From the NCBI GenBank assembly GCA_013114715.1, contig QCWB01000003.1, positions 1-45,514 on the forward strand: DNA of 45,514 nucleotides. Reading direction: 5' to 3'. The translations under genes were made by a program, and so were the position numbers. The DNA comes from Nitrososphaera sp. (GTDB lineage Archaea > Thermoproteota > Nitrososphaeria > Nitrososphaerales > Nitrososphaeraceae). Of the stretch, positions 1 through 5,953 are shown piece after piece. Under the pieces are notes generated by a model that worked only from the letters and a program-made list of their open reading frames with translations, was not told the DNA's origin and ran no database searches. Each line of letters begins with the position of its first letter. Positions within the stretch are counted from its first letter, which is position 1.

Positions 1-441
1 GCACCCGCGAAATTCAGGCAAACGTGTTCAGCCACCCATACGACTTCGATGTATGGGACGAGCTGATGGCGGAAGACCCGCAGAAGTTGGCCGAAGAAGG
101 CGCTGCCATCGAGCGTAAGCACTTCAAGGACATTGCCGAGTTAATCGGCGTTGTCACGCGCGAATTCGTGATTGGCGGGTACAGAGTCCATATCGCCAAC
201 CTGCCGTATACCATGACATCCGATGCGGGCCACGCGCTCGCCAAAGGCCGGCCGTTTGCCGGTTGCTACTGGGACACGCCAGACGGGAGAGTATTCAGCC
301 TGCGATCTCAGGAAGATGGCATCGACGTATCGGAGATCGCAAAACTGTATGGCGGCGGCGGTCACAAGCACGCCAGCGGGTTTCGTGTTCCTTTCGCGCA
401 ACTTGAGAAGGAGGGATTGGCATGAGCGAGCGAGACGAACT
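1..441. repeat. Left copy of imperfect terminal direct repeat
   Basis: Positions 1-441 align without gaps to 45074-45514 with 14 substitutions (about 97% identity); the last 133 bases of the repeat are identical and 13 of the 14 changes fall in the first 213 bases. The repeat runs exactly to both contig ends, as expected when an assembler reads round a circular or terminally redundant genome. The mismatches, several of which change amino acids, argue that the ends come from different strain variants rather than from one molecule. A true gene duplication is the alternative. Confidence 0.9.
3..425 (+). CDS. DHH phosphoesterase, 3' part (contig-end copy)
   Basis: This open frame enters from the left contig end and encodes the C-terminal half of the DHH-family protein that is complete at 44662-45498. 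It carries the DHHA1-type substrate-binding motif GGGGHKHASGF near the end. Compared with the other copy it differs at a few residues (for example SHPYD for SYPYD, and F, H and M where the other has L, P and L). It probably represents the same gene from another strain variant, not a second gene, because the contig is expected to be circular. An internal GTG at 24 could be called as a start, but no ribosome binding site supports it. Confidence 0.85.
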   Translation, partial: TREIQANVFSHPYDFDVWDELMAEDPQKLAEEGAAIERKHFKDIAELIGVVTREFVIGGYRVHIANLPYTMTSDAGHALAKGRPFAGCYWDTPDGRVFSLRSQEDGIDVSEIAKLYGGGGHKHASGFRVPFAQLEKEGLA

Positions 442-475
442 TGTAGCGAAGCTTAAGAAAGAGGGGCTGACATGA
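422..475 (+). CDS. 17-residue mini-ORF between modules
   Basis: The frame starts with an ATGA overlap on the DHH gene stop and reads MSERDELVAKLKKEGLT. It is preceded by a good Shine-Dalgarno sequence (GGAGGG) inside the end of the DHH gene. Its ending copies the -KEGLT/-KEGLA endings of two neighbouring genes, because the ribosome binding site of the next gene is embedded there. It may be the two ends of a gene whose middle was deleted, or a linker left by module exchange. It lies where the GC-rich block meets the ordinary phage sequence. Whether a peptide is made is unknown. Confidence 0.4.
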   Translation: MSERDELVAKLKKEGLT

Positions 476-507
476 AACGCACGCTTGGGGAAATAGGAGG
501 ACAAGGA

Positions 508-996
508 ATGAGCTTACATGATATTCGCAAGAGGGCCAATCGGTGGTCTTTCTCTGGGCACTTCGCCCCAGACAAAGAGCAGCCGGAGAAGGAAGTCTAC
601 CTTCAAGTTCTGCAAGATCGGGAGACCCTTCTCAACCTCCTAGATGCAGCGCATTTCCGTTTCGAGCGCACATGGGCCAAAAAGGAGGAGCTGCACTTCC
701 TTCTCTCGAAAGCTATAGAAGCCGGAGCAAAAAATCATGGTGAGCTAGAAACCGCTCTCAGGCTTCTAGTCGCCACCGCTTCCATTCTTCCCTACCGGAA
801 GAACAAGAACGCACTTGCTGTCCAATCCGCTGTCGAGTTCTTCCTCGAGAAGCACGACCTCAAGGAACTCCTCCTTCAAAGGCAGAGGGAAGTAGAAGAA
901 CTGCGAGCGAGGAGAAGGAAGCAGGAGACGGAGAAAGATCGAGAGGAAGAAGGTCTCGAAAGTAAAGAGCGGGAGAACGAAGATGAACAGCATTAA
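508..996 (+). CDS. Hypothetical protein with charged C-terminal coiled coil
   Basis: The product has 162 residues. I chose the ATG at 508 because a perfect AGGAGG lies 7 bases upstream; an in-frame ATG at 472 overlaps the preceding stop but has a weaker site. The first two thirds are helical, with leucine-rich segments, and the last 45 residues are almost wholly Arg, Glu and Lys, predicted to form a single charged helix or coiled coil. I do not recognise the family. It overlaps the next gene by 14 bases, so the two are likely co-translated. It may be the first early gene of the phage-type sequence after the module border near 475. Confidence 0.75.
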   Translation: MSLHDIRKRANRWSFSGHFAPDKEQPEKEVYLQVLQDRETLLNLLDAAHFRFERTWAKKEELHFLLSKAIEAGAKNHGELETALRLLVATASILPYRKNKNALAVQSAVEFFLEKHDLKELLLQRQREVEELRARRRKQETEKDREEEGLESKERENEDEQH

Positions 997-1363
997 GCCC
1001 TATGTCTACATTGCCTCCCCCTACTCCAAGGGAGACCAAGCACTGAATGTCCGCTCGGCCATGGCAACCTTCGACTTCCTTCTAACGAAAGGCTCTTGCA
1101 TACCGGTCTGTCCTCTCTGGGCACACTTTCAGCATCTGACATTTCCCCACCATTATGCTACTTGGCTTTCCTACTCACTCTCCATTGCAAAACTCTGCGA
1201 TATCTGCCTGCGTGTCCCGGTTCGCTACACCGAACTTCACTACTTTCAGCAAGACTCACCCGGCGCAGACTTTGAAATTTCTCACTTTGAGAAGCACGGC
1301 AAGCCCGTAGTCTACTCCCTCCTCGAACTTGATTCGCTCTTGCGGACTTGGCCGCAGGCATAA
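983..1363 (+). CDS. DUF4406 / nucleoside 2-deoxyribosyltransferase-like protein
   Basis: The product has 126 residues. It opens with VYIASPYSKGD, the usual first strand and loop of the deoxyribosyltransferase-like (DUF4406) fold, and ends with the pattern GADFEISHFEKHGKPVVY, typical of the helix and last strand that carry the acidic residue and the GKPV turn of this superfamily. Related phage proteins are thought to act on nucleotides or nucleosides, but most have no shown activity. The middle (CDICLRVP) fits the conserved region where the nucleotide-handling loop lies. Its stop lies two bases before the strong promoter at 1366, so it ends its own transcription unit. Confidence 0.6.
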   Translation: MNSIKPYVYIASPYSKGDQALNVRSAMATFDFLLTKGSCIPVCPLWAHFQHLTFPHHYATWLSYSLSIAKLCDICLRVPVRYTELHYFQQDSPGADFEISHFEKHGKPVVYSLLELDSLLRTWPQA

Positions 1364-1365
1364 AC

Positions 1366-1394
1366 TTGACAACGCATTCGGAACGTGTTAATAT
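1366..1394 (+). promoter_or_regulatory. Strong sigma70 promoter
   Basis: The sequence shows a perfect -35 box TTGACA (1366-1371), a 17-base spacer and a -10 box TAATAT (1389-1394) that differs from consensus at one base. It lies directly after the stop of the DUF4406 gene and 27 bases before the start of the gene at 1422, so it should drive the rightward early operon by host RNA polymerase. It is the best-formed promoter in the window. Confidence 0.85.
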
Positions 1395-1421
1395 GCCACA
1401 ATCTATCTGGAGCTGACGAAG

Positions 1422-1670
1422 ATGCCGCGAGAACTTAGTATAATTCAGACCACGGACGGCAAATTCCTAATCCGAACGGAGAAGATGCTCTACCAAGCAG
1501 AGGTCTCCTTCGCCCAATCCAAGATTACCATTGCCGGACTTGGTCTTGTCCAGTCATATGACCTGCGAAACGGGGTTCTCAGTTCCTTTCTTGAATCTGA
1601 GATACCGACAGAGGATCTTGTTCTCCTAGCTACTATCCTAGCCGAAGCCTTCTTCGAGGATACAATATGA
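1422..1670 (+). CDS. Hypothetical small early protein (82 aa)
   Basis: This is the first gene after the strong promoter at 1366. The product has 82 residues, a beta-rich first half (KFLIRTEKMLYQAEVSF) and an acidic C-terminal helix. A GGAG site lies about 10 bases before the ATG. I do not recognise the family. It overlaps the next gene by ATGA. Being first in the early operon, it may take part in host takeover, but that rests only on position. Confidence 0.7.
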   Translation: MPRELSIIQTTDGKFLIRTEKMLYQAEVSFAQSKITIAGLGLVQSYDLRNGVLSSFLESEIPTEDLVLLATILAEAFFEDTI

Positions 1671-2008
1671 GCTACAAGATTCAAGACCAGTCCCTACTTA
1701 ACCGCGTCTGGCTCACCGCACTGAAAACTTGCAGGACCGGCGCTACTGTCCGTCTCGAATGCGCCTCAAAGAAGGAGGCTATCCGCTTTCGCTTCCAGCT
1801 TAATCTTGCAAGGAAGAGCCTCCTACGTGAGCACCCCGAACTCGAGACTCTTACAACCAGCATCGAGGACCGCACAGTAACCGTAAGTGCCACCTTCTCA
1901 GATGCACTCCTATCCGCTATCATGCAACTGGAAGGGGAAGCGAGCAGGGAAGCAGAGGGCACCTCCCTTACAGAAAATGACCTTAAGAAGATGCTTCAGG
2001 GGGATTGA
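1667..2008 (+). CDS. Hypothetical early protein (113 aa)
   Basis: The product has 113 residues. It starts on an ATGA overlap with the gene before. It has a basic N-terminal half (KEAIRFRFQLNLARKSLLREH) followed by two beta strands (TTSIEDRTVTVSATFS) and a helical acidic tail. I do not recognise the fold. The basic patch could contact nucleic acid, but no known DNA-binding motif is visible. Confidence 0.7.
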   Translation: MSYKIQDQSLLNRVWLTALKTCRTGATVRLECASKKEAIRFRFQLNLARKSLLREHPELETLTTSIEDRTVTVSATFSDALLSAIMQLEGEASREAEGTSLTENDLKKMLQGD

Positions 2009-2009
2009 C

Positions 2010-2330
2010 ATGGAACGTATCTTCAAGAAGGAAACACGAGTCAAGATCACGGCAGTCTTCCACCAAGAAGATATGCCCTTCCTCCACAGGAAGCTCACAG
2101 TAATTCCGCAGGTCTGCAATCATATTAGTACAGAGCGCGGCTACTTCCTAGATCGAGTAGAGACTAAAGAAGGCCTTGTCTACTGCATGGTAAAGTTAAG
2201 TAAGCGGCTCAGGCTTTACTCCCTTTGCTCGTGCGGAGCTTACCCGTTTCGACACAGAGCTGGCTCCGGTCAGTGCGAAGGAGAAGAAGGAGAAGAAGGA
2301 GAAGAAGGAGAAGAAGGAGAAGAAGGATGA
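2010..2330 (+). CDS. Hypothetical protein with Gly-Glu-Glu repeat tail
   Basis: The product has 106 residues. I place the start at the ATG at 2010, one base after the previous stop, with GGGG upstream. Residues 1-85 form a compact domain with two CxC/Cys positions near its end (LCSCGAYPF). The last 20 residues are a GEE tandem repeat coded by repeats of GAAGAAGGA. The repeat also supplies the purine-rich ribosome binding site for the next gene, whose ATG lies inside this gene's stop. Change in repeat number would lengthen the tail by whole codons without a frameshift. The function is unknown. Confidence 0.65.
   Translation: MERIFKKETRVKITAVFHQEDMPFLHRKLTVIPQVCNHISTERGYFLDRVETKEGLVYCMVKLSKRLRLYSLCSCGAYPFRHRAGSGQCEGEEGEEGEEGEEGEEG
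2277..2326 (+). repeat. GAAGAAGGA microsatellite acting as coding repeat and RBS
   Basis: About five tandem 9-base units of GAAGAAGGA run up to the ATG at 2327. They encode the Gly-Glu-Glu tail of the gene ending at 2330 and at the same time give several overlapping Shine-Dalgarno-like sites for the gene at 2327. Such a tract is prone to slippage. A similar GGAGAA tract stands before the kinase gene at 42295. Confidence 0.8.
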
Positions 2331-2530
2331 GCAAAGGTGGCAGACCGAAGAACTATGCCTACAAGTGTCTCATCAGAATTCTACCCGAGACACGGGTAAA
2401 GATCCTCCTACTTCGCCCTCAGCTGGCAAGCGTGGAAAACCCAGAGGAGTTTCGCTACGGTGCTCTCAGCCACTACATTGAGGCTCTGATACAGAAAGAC
2501 CTAGCTGCAATCGAGGAGAAACTTAGATGA
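2327..2530 (+). CDS. Putative ribbon-helix-helix DNA-binding protein
   Basis: The product has 67 residues and starts on an ATGA overlap, right after the purine repeat. The order of a basic start (MSKGGRPK), a short beta strand (KCLIRILPETRVKILLL) and helices ending in YGALSHYIEALIQKDL resembles ribbon-helix-helix transcription factors, which bind palindromic operators as dimers. The five palindromic operator-like sites in this genome, one of them 230 bases downstream at 2762, would be natural targets; this link is inference. Alternatives are another small helical protein without DNA binding. Confidence 0.55.
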   Translation: MSKGGRPKNYAYKCLIRILPETRVKILLLRPQLASVENPEEFRYGALSHYIEALIQKDLAAIEEKLR

Positions 2531-2748
2531 AGAAACAGCCGGAGAGAATCAAGAGCGATGCCCGAGTAGTGGTCTTGCTCTCCATCGAGAACGAAAACGG
2601 AGACGGGGTAGAAATAGGCGGCCTTTCCATCTCGGGAGGGGAGACATGGCCCGATCTACTTAACGGGCTCCAGATGCACACTGCTGCCCTCCTCGAGGCT
2701 GCGGTAGATGACCTGTCGGAAGAAGATTTCAGAAGGTACTTTGTCTAG
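2527..2748 (+). CDS. Hypothetical protein (73 aa)
   Basis: The product has 73 residues and starts on an ATGA overlap with the RHH gene, so the two are probably coupled. It has a beta-hairpin-like first half and an acidic C-terminal helix (AAVDDLSEEDFRRYF). I do not recognise it. An acidic partner directly after a basic DNA-binding protein is a common layout for a regulator and its modulator, but nothing else supports that. Confidence 0.6.
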   Translation: MKKQPERIKSDARVVVLLSIENENGDGVEIGGLSISGGETWPDLLNGLQMHTAALLEAAVDDLSEEDFRRYFV

Positions 2749-2749
2749 T

Positions 2750-2780
2750 AAATGTCCTATACTTACCACATAGTAACAAT
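2750..2780 (+). promoter_or_regulatory. Palindromic operator / start-associated element, copy 1
   Basis: The element has the arm AAATGT (2750-2755), a 3-base gap, ATA, and the 16-base palindrome CTTACCACATAGTAAC (2762-2777), followed by CAGAAGGA, the ribosome binding site of the gene at 2798. The same layout recurs at 18587-18617 and 31318-31348 on the minus strand, and related forms at 38537-38576 and 40156-40183. As DNA it could bind a dimeric regulator; as RNA it would form a hairpin just before the Shine-Dalgarno sequence. Confidence 0.75.
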
Positions 2781-2797
2781 TCAGAAGGAAACTCAAC

Positions 2798-3037
2798 ATG
2801 ACACCTGATGACGCACGATTCGTAGCTGACCTTCGTATGCGCATACTCGTAGGCATTCGAGAAGGAAAGAACGTTCGAGACCTCGTAACGAAAGAGGAGC
2901 TTCGTAAGGCAGTAAATCTCACTCGTGAGGCCAGACGCCAGGCTCCCGTGGTTACGGAGGGCAAGGCCAAGAAGAAATCAGGCACCTCTGCTGCTTCGGC
3001 TGCAGATTTGGACACCCTTCTCGACTCATTCGAGTAG
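2798..3037 (+). CDS. Hypothetical basic protein (79 aa)
   Basis: The product has 79 residues with a good Shine-Dalgarno site (AGAAGGA). It is mostly helical (FVADLRMRILVGIREGKNVRDLVTK and following), then a basic linker KAKKKSG and an acidic end LDTLLDSFE. The tail with an acidic tip resembles the C-terminus of single-stranded-DNA-binding or accessory proteins that recruit partners, but the family is not recognised. It is the first gene after operator copy 1, so its expression is probably controlled there. Confidence 0.6.
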   Translation: MTPDDARFVADLRMRILVGIREGKNVRDLVTKEELRKAVNLTREARRQAPVVTEGKAKKKSGTSAASAADLDTLLDSFE

Positions 3038-3048
3038 GGAGAAGAAGG

Positions 3049-4074
3049 ATGAGACCGAAAATAGAGAGGCCACCGTTCCCTGCCTGGATAGACTCCTCAA
3101 CTCGCCTTGCCTTTACCGAGTGCGAGTTGAAGGGAGCCTATTCTGGCCTATACCACTTCAAGCCAAAGTCTGTATCCAATCATCTCTCTGCCGGAGGTGC
3201 CTTCGCGCACGGTATAGAGGTTGCTCGCAAGATCTACTTTACGGAGGTTCGAAGGGACAATTCTTCCTCTTCCTCTTCCTCTTCCTCTTTTCTTTTCTTC
3301 CCCAACCTCTCCCCTGCTGAGAGGGCCGACATAGCCTCTGCCGCCGGGGCTCTCTCCGCCTTCCTCGCTAAACCCGAGGAGGATTCTGCTGACGCTCTTG
3401 GCCCGAAGTCCTCTTCGAGGATTCTGCTGGCAGTCTTGCGTTACTTTGCAGAATTTCCGCTGGATCGTGATATAATCATTCCCTACATAAATCCCCGAGG
3501 TGAGCCAGCGGTCGAGTACAAGTTCGCCATCCCCCTTCCAATCTCTCATCCGGAGACGGGAGAACCGCTCCTGTACACAGGTAAGTTTGACATGCTCGCA
3601 TACTACAACGGTCAGTATTGGCCTGTAGACGAGAAGACTACTTCAAGGCTCGGACCTTCATGGGCCTCCAACTTCGACCTTCGGGGTCAGTTCCTTGGCT
3701 ATACATGGGCAGTTCGAGAACAGGGCTTCGAGTGCCCTGGGGTTATTGTTCGCGGCATTGGGCTTTTAAAGAACGACATAACCTTTCAGGTAGCTCCAGT
3801 CCGCTACCCATCTTGGCTCATTAATCAGTGGTTCGATCAACTCTGTGAGGATATAGAACGATTCAAAAAGGCGTGGGAGAATCACTCCTACTCTCAAGAC
3901 TTCGGTGAGTCCTGCGGGCACTACTCTGGCTGTGCATATAAGCAACTCTGCCTTCGGCCTAATCCCGAGGAGTGGGTCATGACCTTCTTCCAGAAGCTTG
4001 AGTGGAATCCCCTTACAGAGCAAGATTATACAGCTACCGATCTACTTTACGAGGCACTATGCGAACTTACCTAG
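3049..4074 (+). CDS. PD-(D/E)XK nuclease with Fe-S cluster (Cas4/RecB-like)
   Basis: The product has 341 residues. The nuclease core is clear: D181 in GKFDMLA, D194-E195-K196 in VDEKTTS, then Q214xxxY218 in QFLGYTW, the motif of RecB-type nucleases. C25 together with C289, C295 and C301 has the one-plus-three spacing of the 4Fe-4S clusters of AddB and Cas4. It likely resects DNA ends in phage recombination, next to the Sak4-like ATPase and the ssDNA-binding candidate. An odd feature is a run of nine serines at residues 72-80, coded by a TCTTCC-type repeat, that probably forms a linker absent from most relatives. Confidence 0.8.
   Translation: MRPKIERPPFPAWIDSSTRLAFTECELKGAYSGLYHFKPKSVSNHLSAGGAFAHGIEVARKIYFTEVRRDNSSSSSSSSSFLFFPNLSPAERADIASAAGALSAFLAKPEEDSADALGPKSSSRILLAVLRYFAEFPLDRDIIIPYINPRGEPAVEYKFAIPLPISHPETGEPLLYTGKFDMLAYYNGQYWPVDEKTTSRLGPSWASNFDLRGQFLGYTWAVREQGFECPGVIVRGIGLLKNDITFQVAPVRYPSWLINQWFDQLCEDIERFKKAWENHSYSQDFGESCGHYSGCAYKQLCLRPNPEEWVMTFFQKLEWNPLTEQDYTATDLLYEALCELT
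3261..3300 (+). repeat. TCTTCC microsatellite in nuclease gene
   Basis: A pyrimidine tract built from repeated TCTTCC/TTCCTC units lies in frame inside the nuclease gene and encodes its poly-serine run. Gain or loss of a 6-base unit changes the protein by two serines and keeps the frame. It is one of several such in-gene microsatellites in this genome. Confidence 0.75.
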
Positions 4075-4517
4075 TAATCTGTGAGAACTGTAGTCATCGT
4101 GAGCAGGTTTCAGTATCCTATCCACAGATGTTTTCTTGTTCTGCTTGTCAGTCAACCTCAGTCAACTATCACGAGGTAGAACTATGTACTCGCTGTGGGA
4201 GGAATCCGAAAGCGTGGGGAAAACAGCTCTGTCGAGACTGTCTCCCTTCGCTACACCTACCAAAGCAATCATCTACTCGGAAGACTTCGCCTTCGCCACA
4301 GCTACCTACCCCTCGCTCTCCCGTTCGTGTGTCTGCATCTGCTGCTGCTGCGGCAAAGACCTCTATCGCATCAAGCTCATCCCGGAAAGGGAGTGGCAAA
4401 TGTGGTACGAGTACTGCACCCGCTGTCAAGAAAAGAAAGGCAAAGTCTACTACATCGAAGTCCGTCCTCCAGACGACTACTACAGGATGCACGCCTACCC
4501 GCAAGAGTTCGACATAG
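4059..4517 (+). CDS. Double zinc-ribbon protein, overlapped in another frame
   Basis: The ATG at 4059 overlaps the end of the nuclease gene. Residues 1-57 hold four Cys pairs (CENC, CSAC, CTRC, CRDC), which make two zinc ribbons. From about residue 60 the frame reads as low-complexity Ser/Thr/Ala/Lys sequence with no visible domain, and this part overlaps the frame of 4184-4555, which looks more protein-like. So either the true product is a short zinc-ribbon protein with a junk-like tail, or the ribosome moves to the -1 frame, or one base is missing from the assembly. A GGGAAAA heptamer in the correct phase lies at 4217-4223. Confidence 0.5.
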   Translation: MRTYLVICENCSHREQVSVSYPQMFSCSACQSTSVNYHEVELCTRCGRNPKAWGKQLCRDCLPSLHLPKQSSTRKTSPSPQLPTPRSPVRVSASAAAAAKTSIASSSSRKGSGKCGTSTAPAVKKRKAKSTTSKSVLQTTTTGCTPTRKSST

Positions 4518-4555
4518 TTTCCTTTCTACTCAACACGGAGCCTGCTTATGACTAA
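4184..4555 (+). CDS. Cysteine-cluster protein in overlapping -1 frame
   Basis: From the ATG at 4184 the product has 123 residues. The second half reads like a real protein: CVCICCCCGKDLYRIKLIP, then EYCTRCQ, likely a zinc site, and a tyrosine-rich end. Its stop overlaps the start of the ATPase gene by ATGA-type coupling, which supports translation of this frame. A weak GAGGTAG site lies before the ATG. The first 334 bases overlap the zinc-ribbon gene in the 0 frame. It may be a separate gene or the 3' half of one frameshifted gene. Confidence 0.5.
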   Translation: MYSLWEESESVGKTALSRLSPFATPTKAIIYSEDFAFATATYPSLSRSCVCICCCCGKDLYRIKLIPEREWQMWYEYCTRCQEKKGKVYYIEVRPPDDYYRMHAYPQEFDIVSFLLNTEPAYD

Positions 4556-5369
4556 ATCACCTATTCCTGCTCCCAAGGTAATTCTAATGGGGCCTTCGGG
4601 CACAGGTAAGACTCACTCCATCCGTACTCTCATAGATGCAGGCATTACTCCCTTTGTCATCTTTACTGAGCCGGGAATGGAAGTTCTCTCCGATGTTCCC
4701 GTCGAGAAGCTGCACTGGAAGTATATTCCTCCAGCAGCTACCAACCTCCAGTCTATTCTTGACATAGCTACGAAGGTCAACAAGTTCACCTTCGAGATGC
4801 TAACGAAGATGACAGACGCAGACCGCGCCAAGTACAACCAGTTTCTTGAGGTAATTAATACCTGCAATAACTTCATCTGTGATCGTGACGGTAAGTCCTA
4901 TGGCTCAGCTGATTCTTGGGGCACAAATCGCTGGCTCGTCTTTGACTCTCTTACCGGCTTAGGCAAGATGGCAATGTCCCTCGTGGTCGGTGGTAAGCCT
5001 ACTAAGTCTATGCCTGACTGGGGGCTTGCGCAGGACATGATTCGCAAGCTTATAGACTACGAGACTACAAATATGCGGGCAGGCTTCCTTCTCATTGCTC
5101 ACATAGCAAGAGAGCGAGACGAGGTAACAGGTGGAACCTACGTCACTATCAATACACTCGGACAGAAGCTAGCTCCAGAACTTCCCCTGTTCTTCTCCGA
5201 TGTAATTCTTGCTCGCAGAGAGGGAGACAAGTTTACTTGGTCTGCTGCTGAGACAGGTGCTGATACAAAGGCAAGAAATGTCCCACTTGCAGCTAACCTT
5301 AAGCCAAGCTTCGTTCAGCTCATAGATACATGGAAGAAAAAAGGAGGCATTATCGAAGAAACCGAGTAG
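4548..5369 (+). CDS. AAA ATPase, Sak4/AAA_24-like recombination protein
   Basis: The product has 273 residues. Walker A is GPSGTGKT (residues 15-22) and a Walker-B-like strand is WLVFDSLTGL (around 129-138). This size and motif spacing fit the phage RecA-like ATPases (Sak4, AAA_24) that work with single-strand annealing or ssDNA-binding proteins. The neighbours agree: a RecB-like nuclease upstream and a small putative ssDNA-binding protein directly downstream. It probably loads on single-stranded DNA during replication or recombination in the cytoplasm. A long insert between the two Walker motifs is normal for the family. Confidence 0.75.
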   Translation: MTKSPIPAPKVILMGPSGTGKTHSIRTLIDAGITPFVIFTEPGMEVLSDVPVEKLHWKYIPPAATNLQSILDIATKVNKFTFEMLTKMTDADRAKYNQFLEVINTCNNFICDRDGKSYGSADSWGTNRWLVFDSLTGLGKMAMSLVVGGKPTKSMPDWGLAQDMIRKLIDYETTNMRAGFLLIAHIARERDEVTGGTYVTINTLGQKLAPELPLFFSDVILARREGDKFTWSAAETGADTKARNVPLAANLKPSFVQLIDTWKKKGGIIEETE

Positions 5370-5408
5370 GCAGTTCTTCTCTTTCATCTTCACTAAGGAA
5401 ACTTAATC

Positions 5409-5870
5409 ATGACTCTTGATCCAAATGCATTTCTCTCAATGACTGTTGACGGTGCTAACTCCACTCAGCTCGCACTTATTGAGGAAGGTGACTACACTGC
5501 TCAGATCGTCAGTGTTGAAACCCGCAAGATTGACTTTCGTTCTGGCGATCGTGCCGGTACTTCTGGAATCAGCCTAGACGTAACTTGGGAAATTACGGAT
5601 GAGGAAGTCCGCAAGAAGCTCGGCTACACTCCGAAGGCCCGTCAGTCCATGATTCTTGATTTGACCCCATCAAATGGACTTGACATGGGCAAGAACAAGA
5701 ATGTAAACCTCGGTCGCCTTCGTGAGGCGCTCGATCAGAACAAGGATGGGCAGGCTTGGGGACCGCTCATGCTGAAGGGCTGCGTAGCTATCATCTCCAT
5801 TAAGCACCGCACGGATAAGGAAGATCCGGCTAAGGTGTATGCTGAAGTCCGGGGGGTCAAGGGCCTGTAA
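5409..5870 (+). CDS. Putative ssDNA-binding protein (DUF669-like)
   Basis: The product has 153 residues with an OB-like order of strands: GDYTAQIVSVETRKI, GISLDVTWEIT, QSMILDL, and VAIISIKHRT near the end. Small beta-rich proteins of this kind follow the AAA_24/Sak4 gene in many phages and are annotated as DUF669 or ssDNA-binding proteins; I infer that role from context more than from a motif. A good site (AAGGAAAC) precedes the ATG. A strong terminator follows at 5891, so this gene may be transcribed more than the replication genes after it. Confidence 0.55.
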   Translation: MTLDPNAFLSMTVDGANSTQLALIEEGDYTAQIVSVETRKIDFRSGDRAGTSGISLDVTWEITDEEVRKKLGYTPKARQSMILDLTPSNGLDMGKNKNVNLGRLREALDQNKDGQAWGPLMLKGCVAIISIKHRTDKEDPAKVYAEVRGVKGL

Positions 5871-5890
5871 GTAGGGCGGGCCCTTGTTTT

Positions 5891-5937
5891 GGGCAGGCAG
5901 GTTGAGCCTTACGGTTCCCTGCCTGCCCGTTTTTTTC
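5891..5937 (+). terminator. Rho-independent terminator
   Basis: GGGCAGGCAGG (5891-5901) pairs perfectly with CCTGCCTGCCC (5918-5928), an 11-bp stem with a 16-base loop, followed by GTTTTTTTC. It sits 20 bases after the ssDNA-binding gene. No good promoter is visible between it and the methyltransferase gene at 5954, so read-through or antitermination must supply the replication genes. Confidence 0.9.
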
Positions 5938-5953
5938 TTCATCGAGGATTCAT

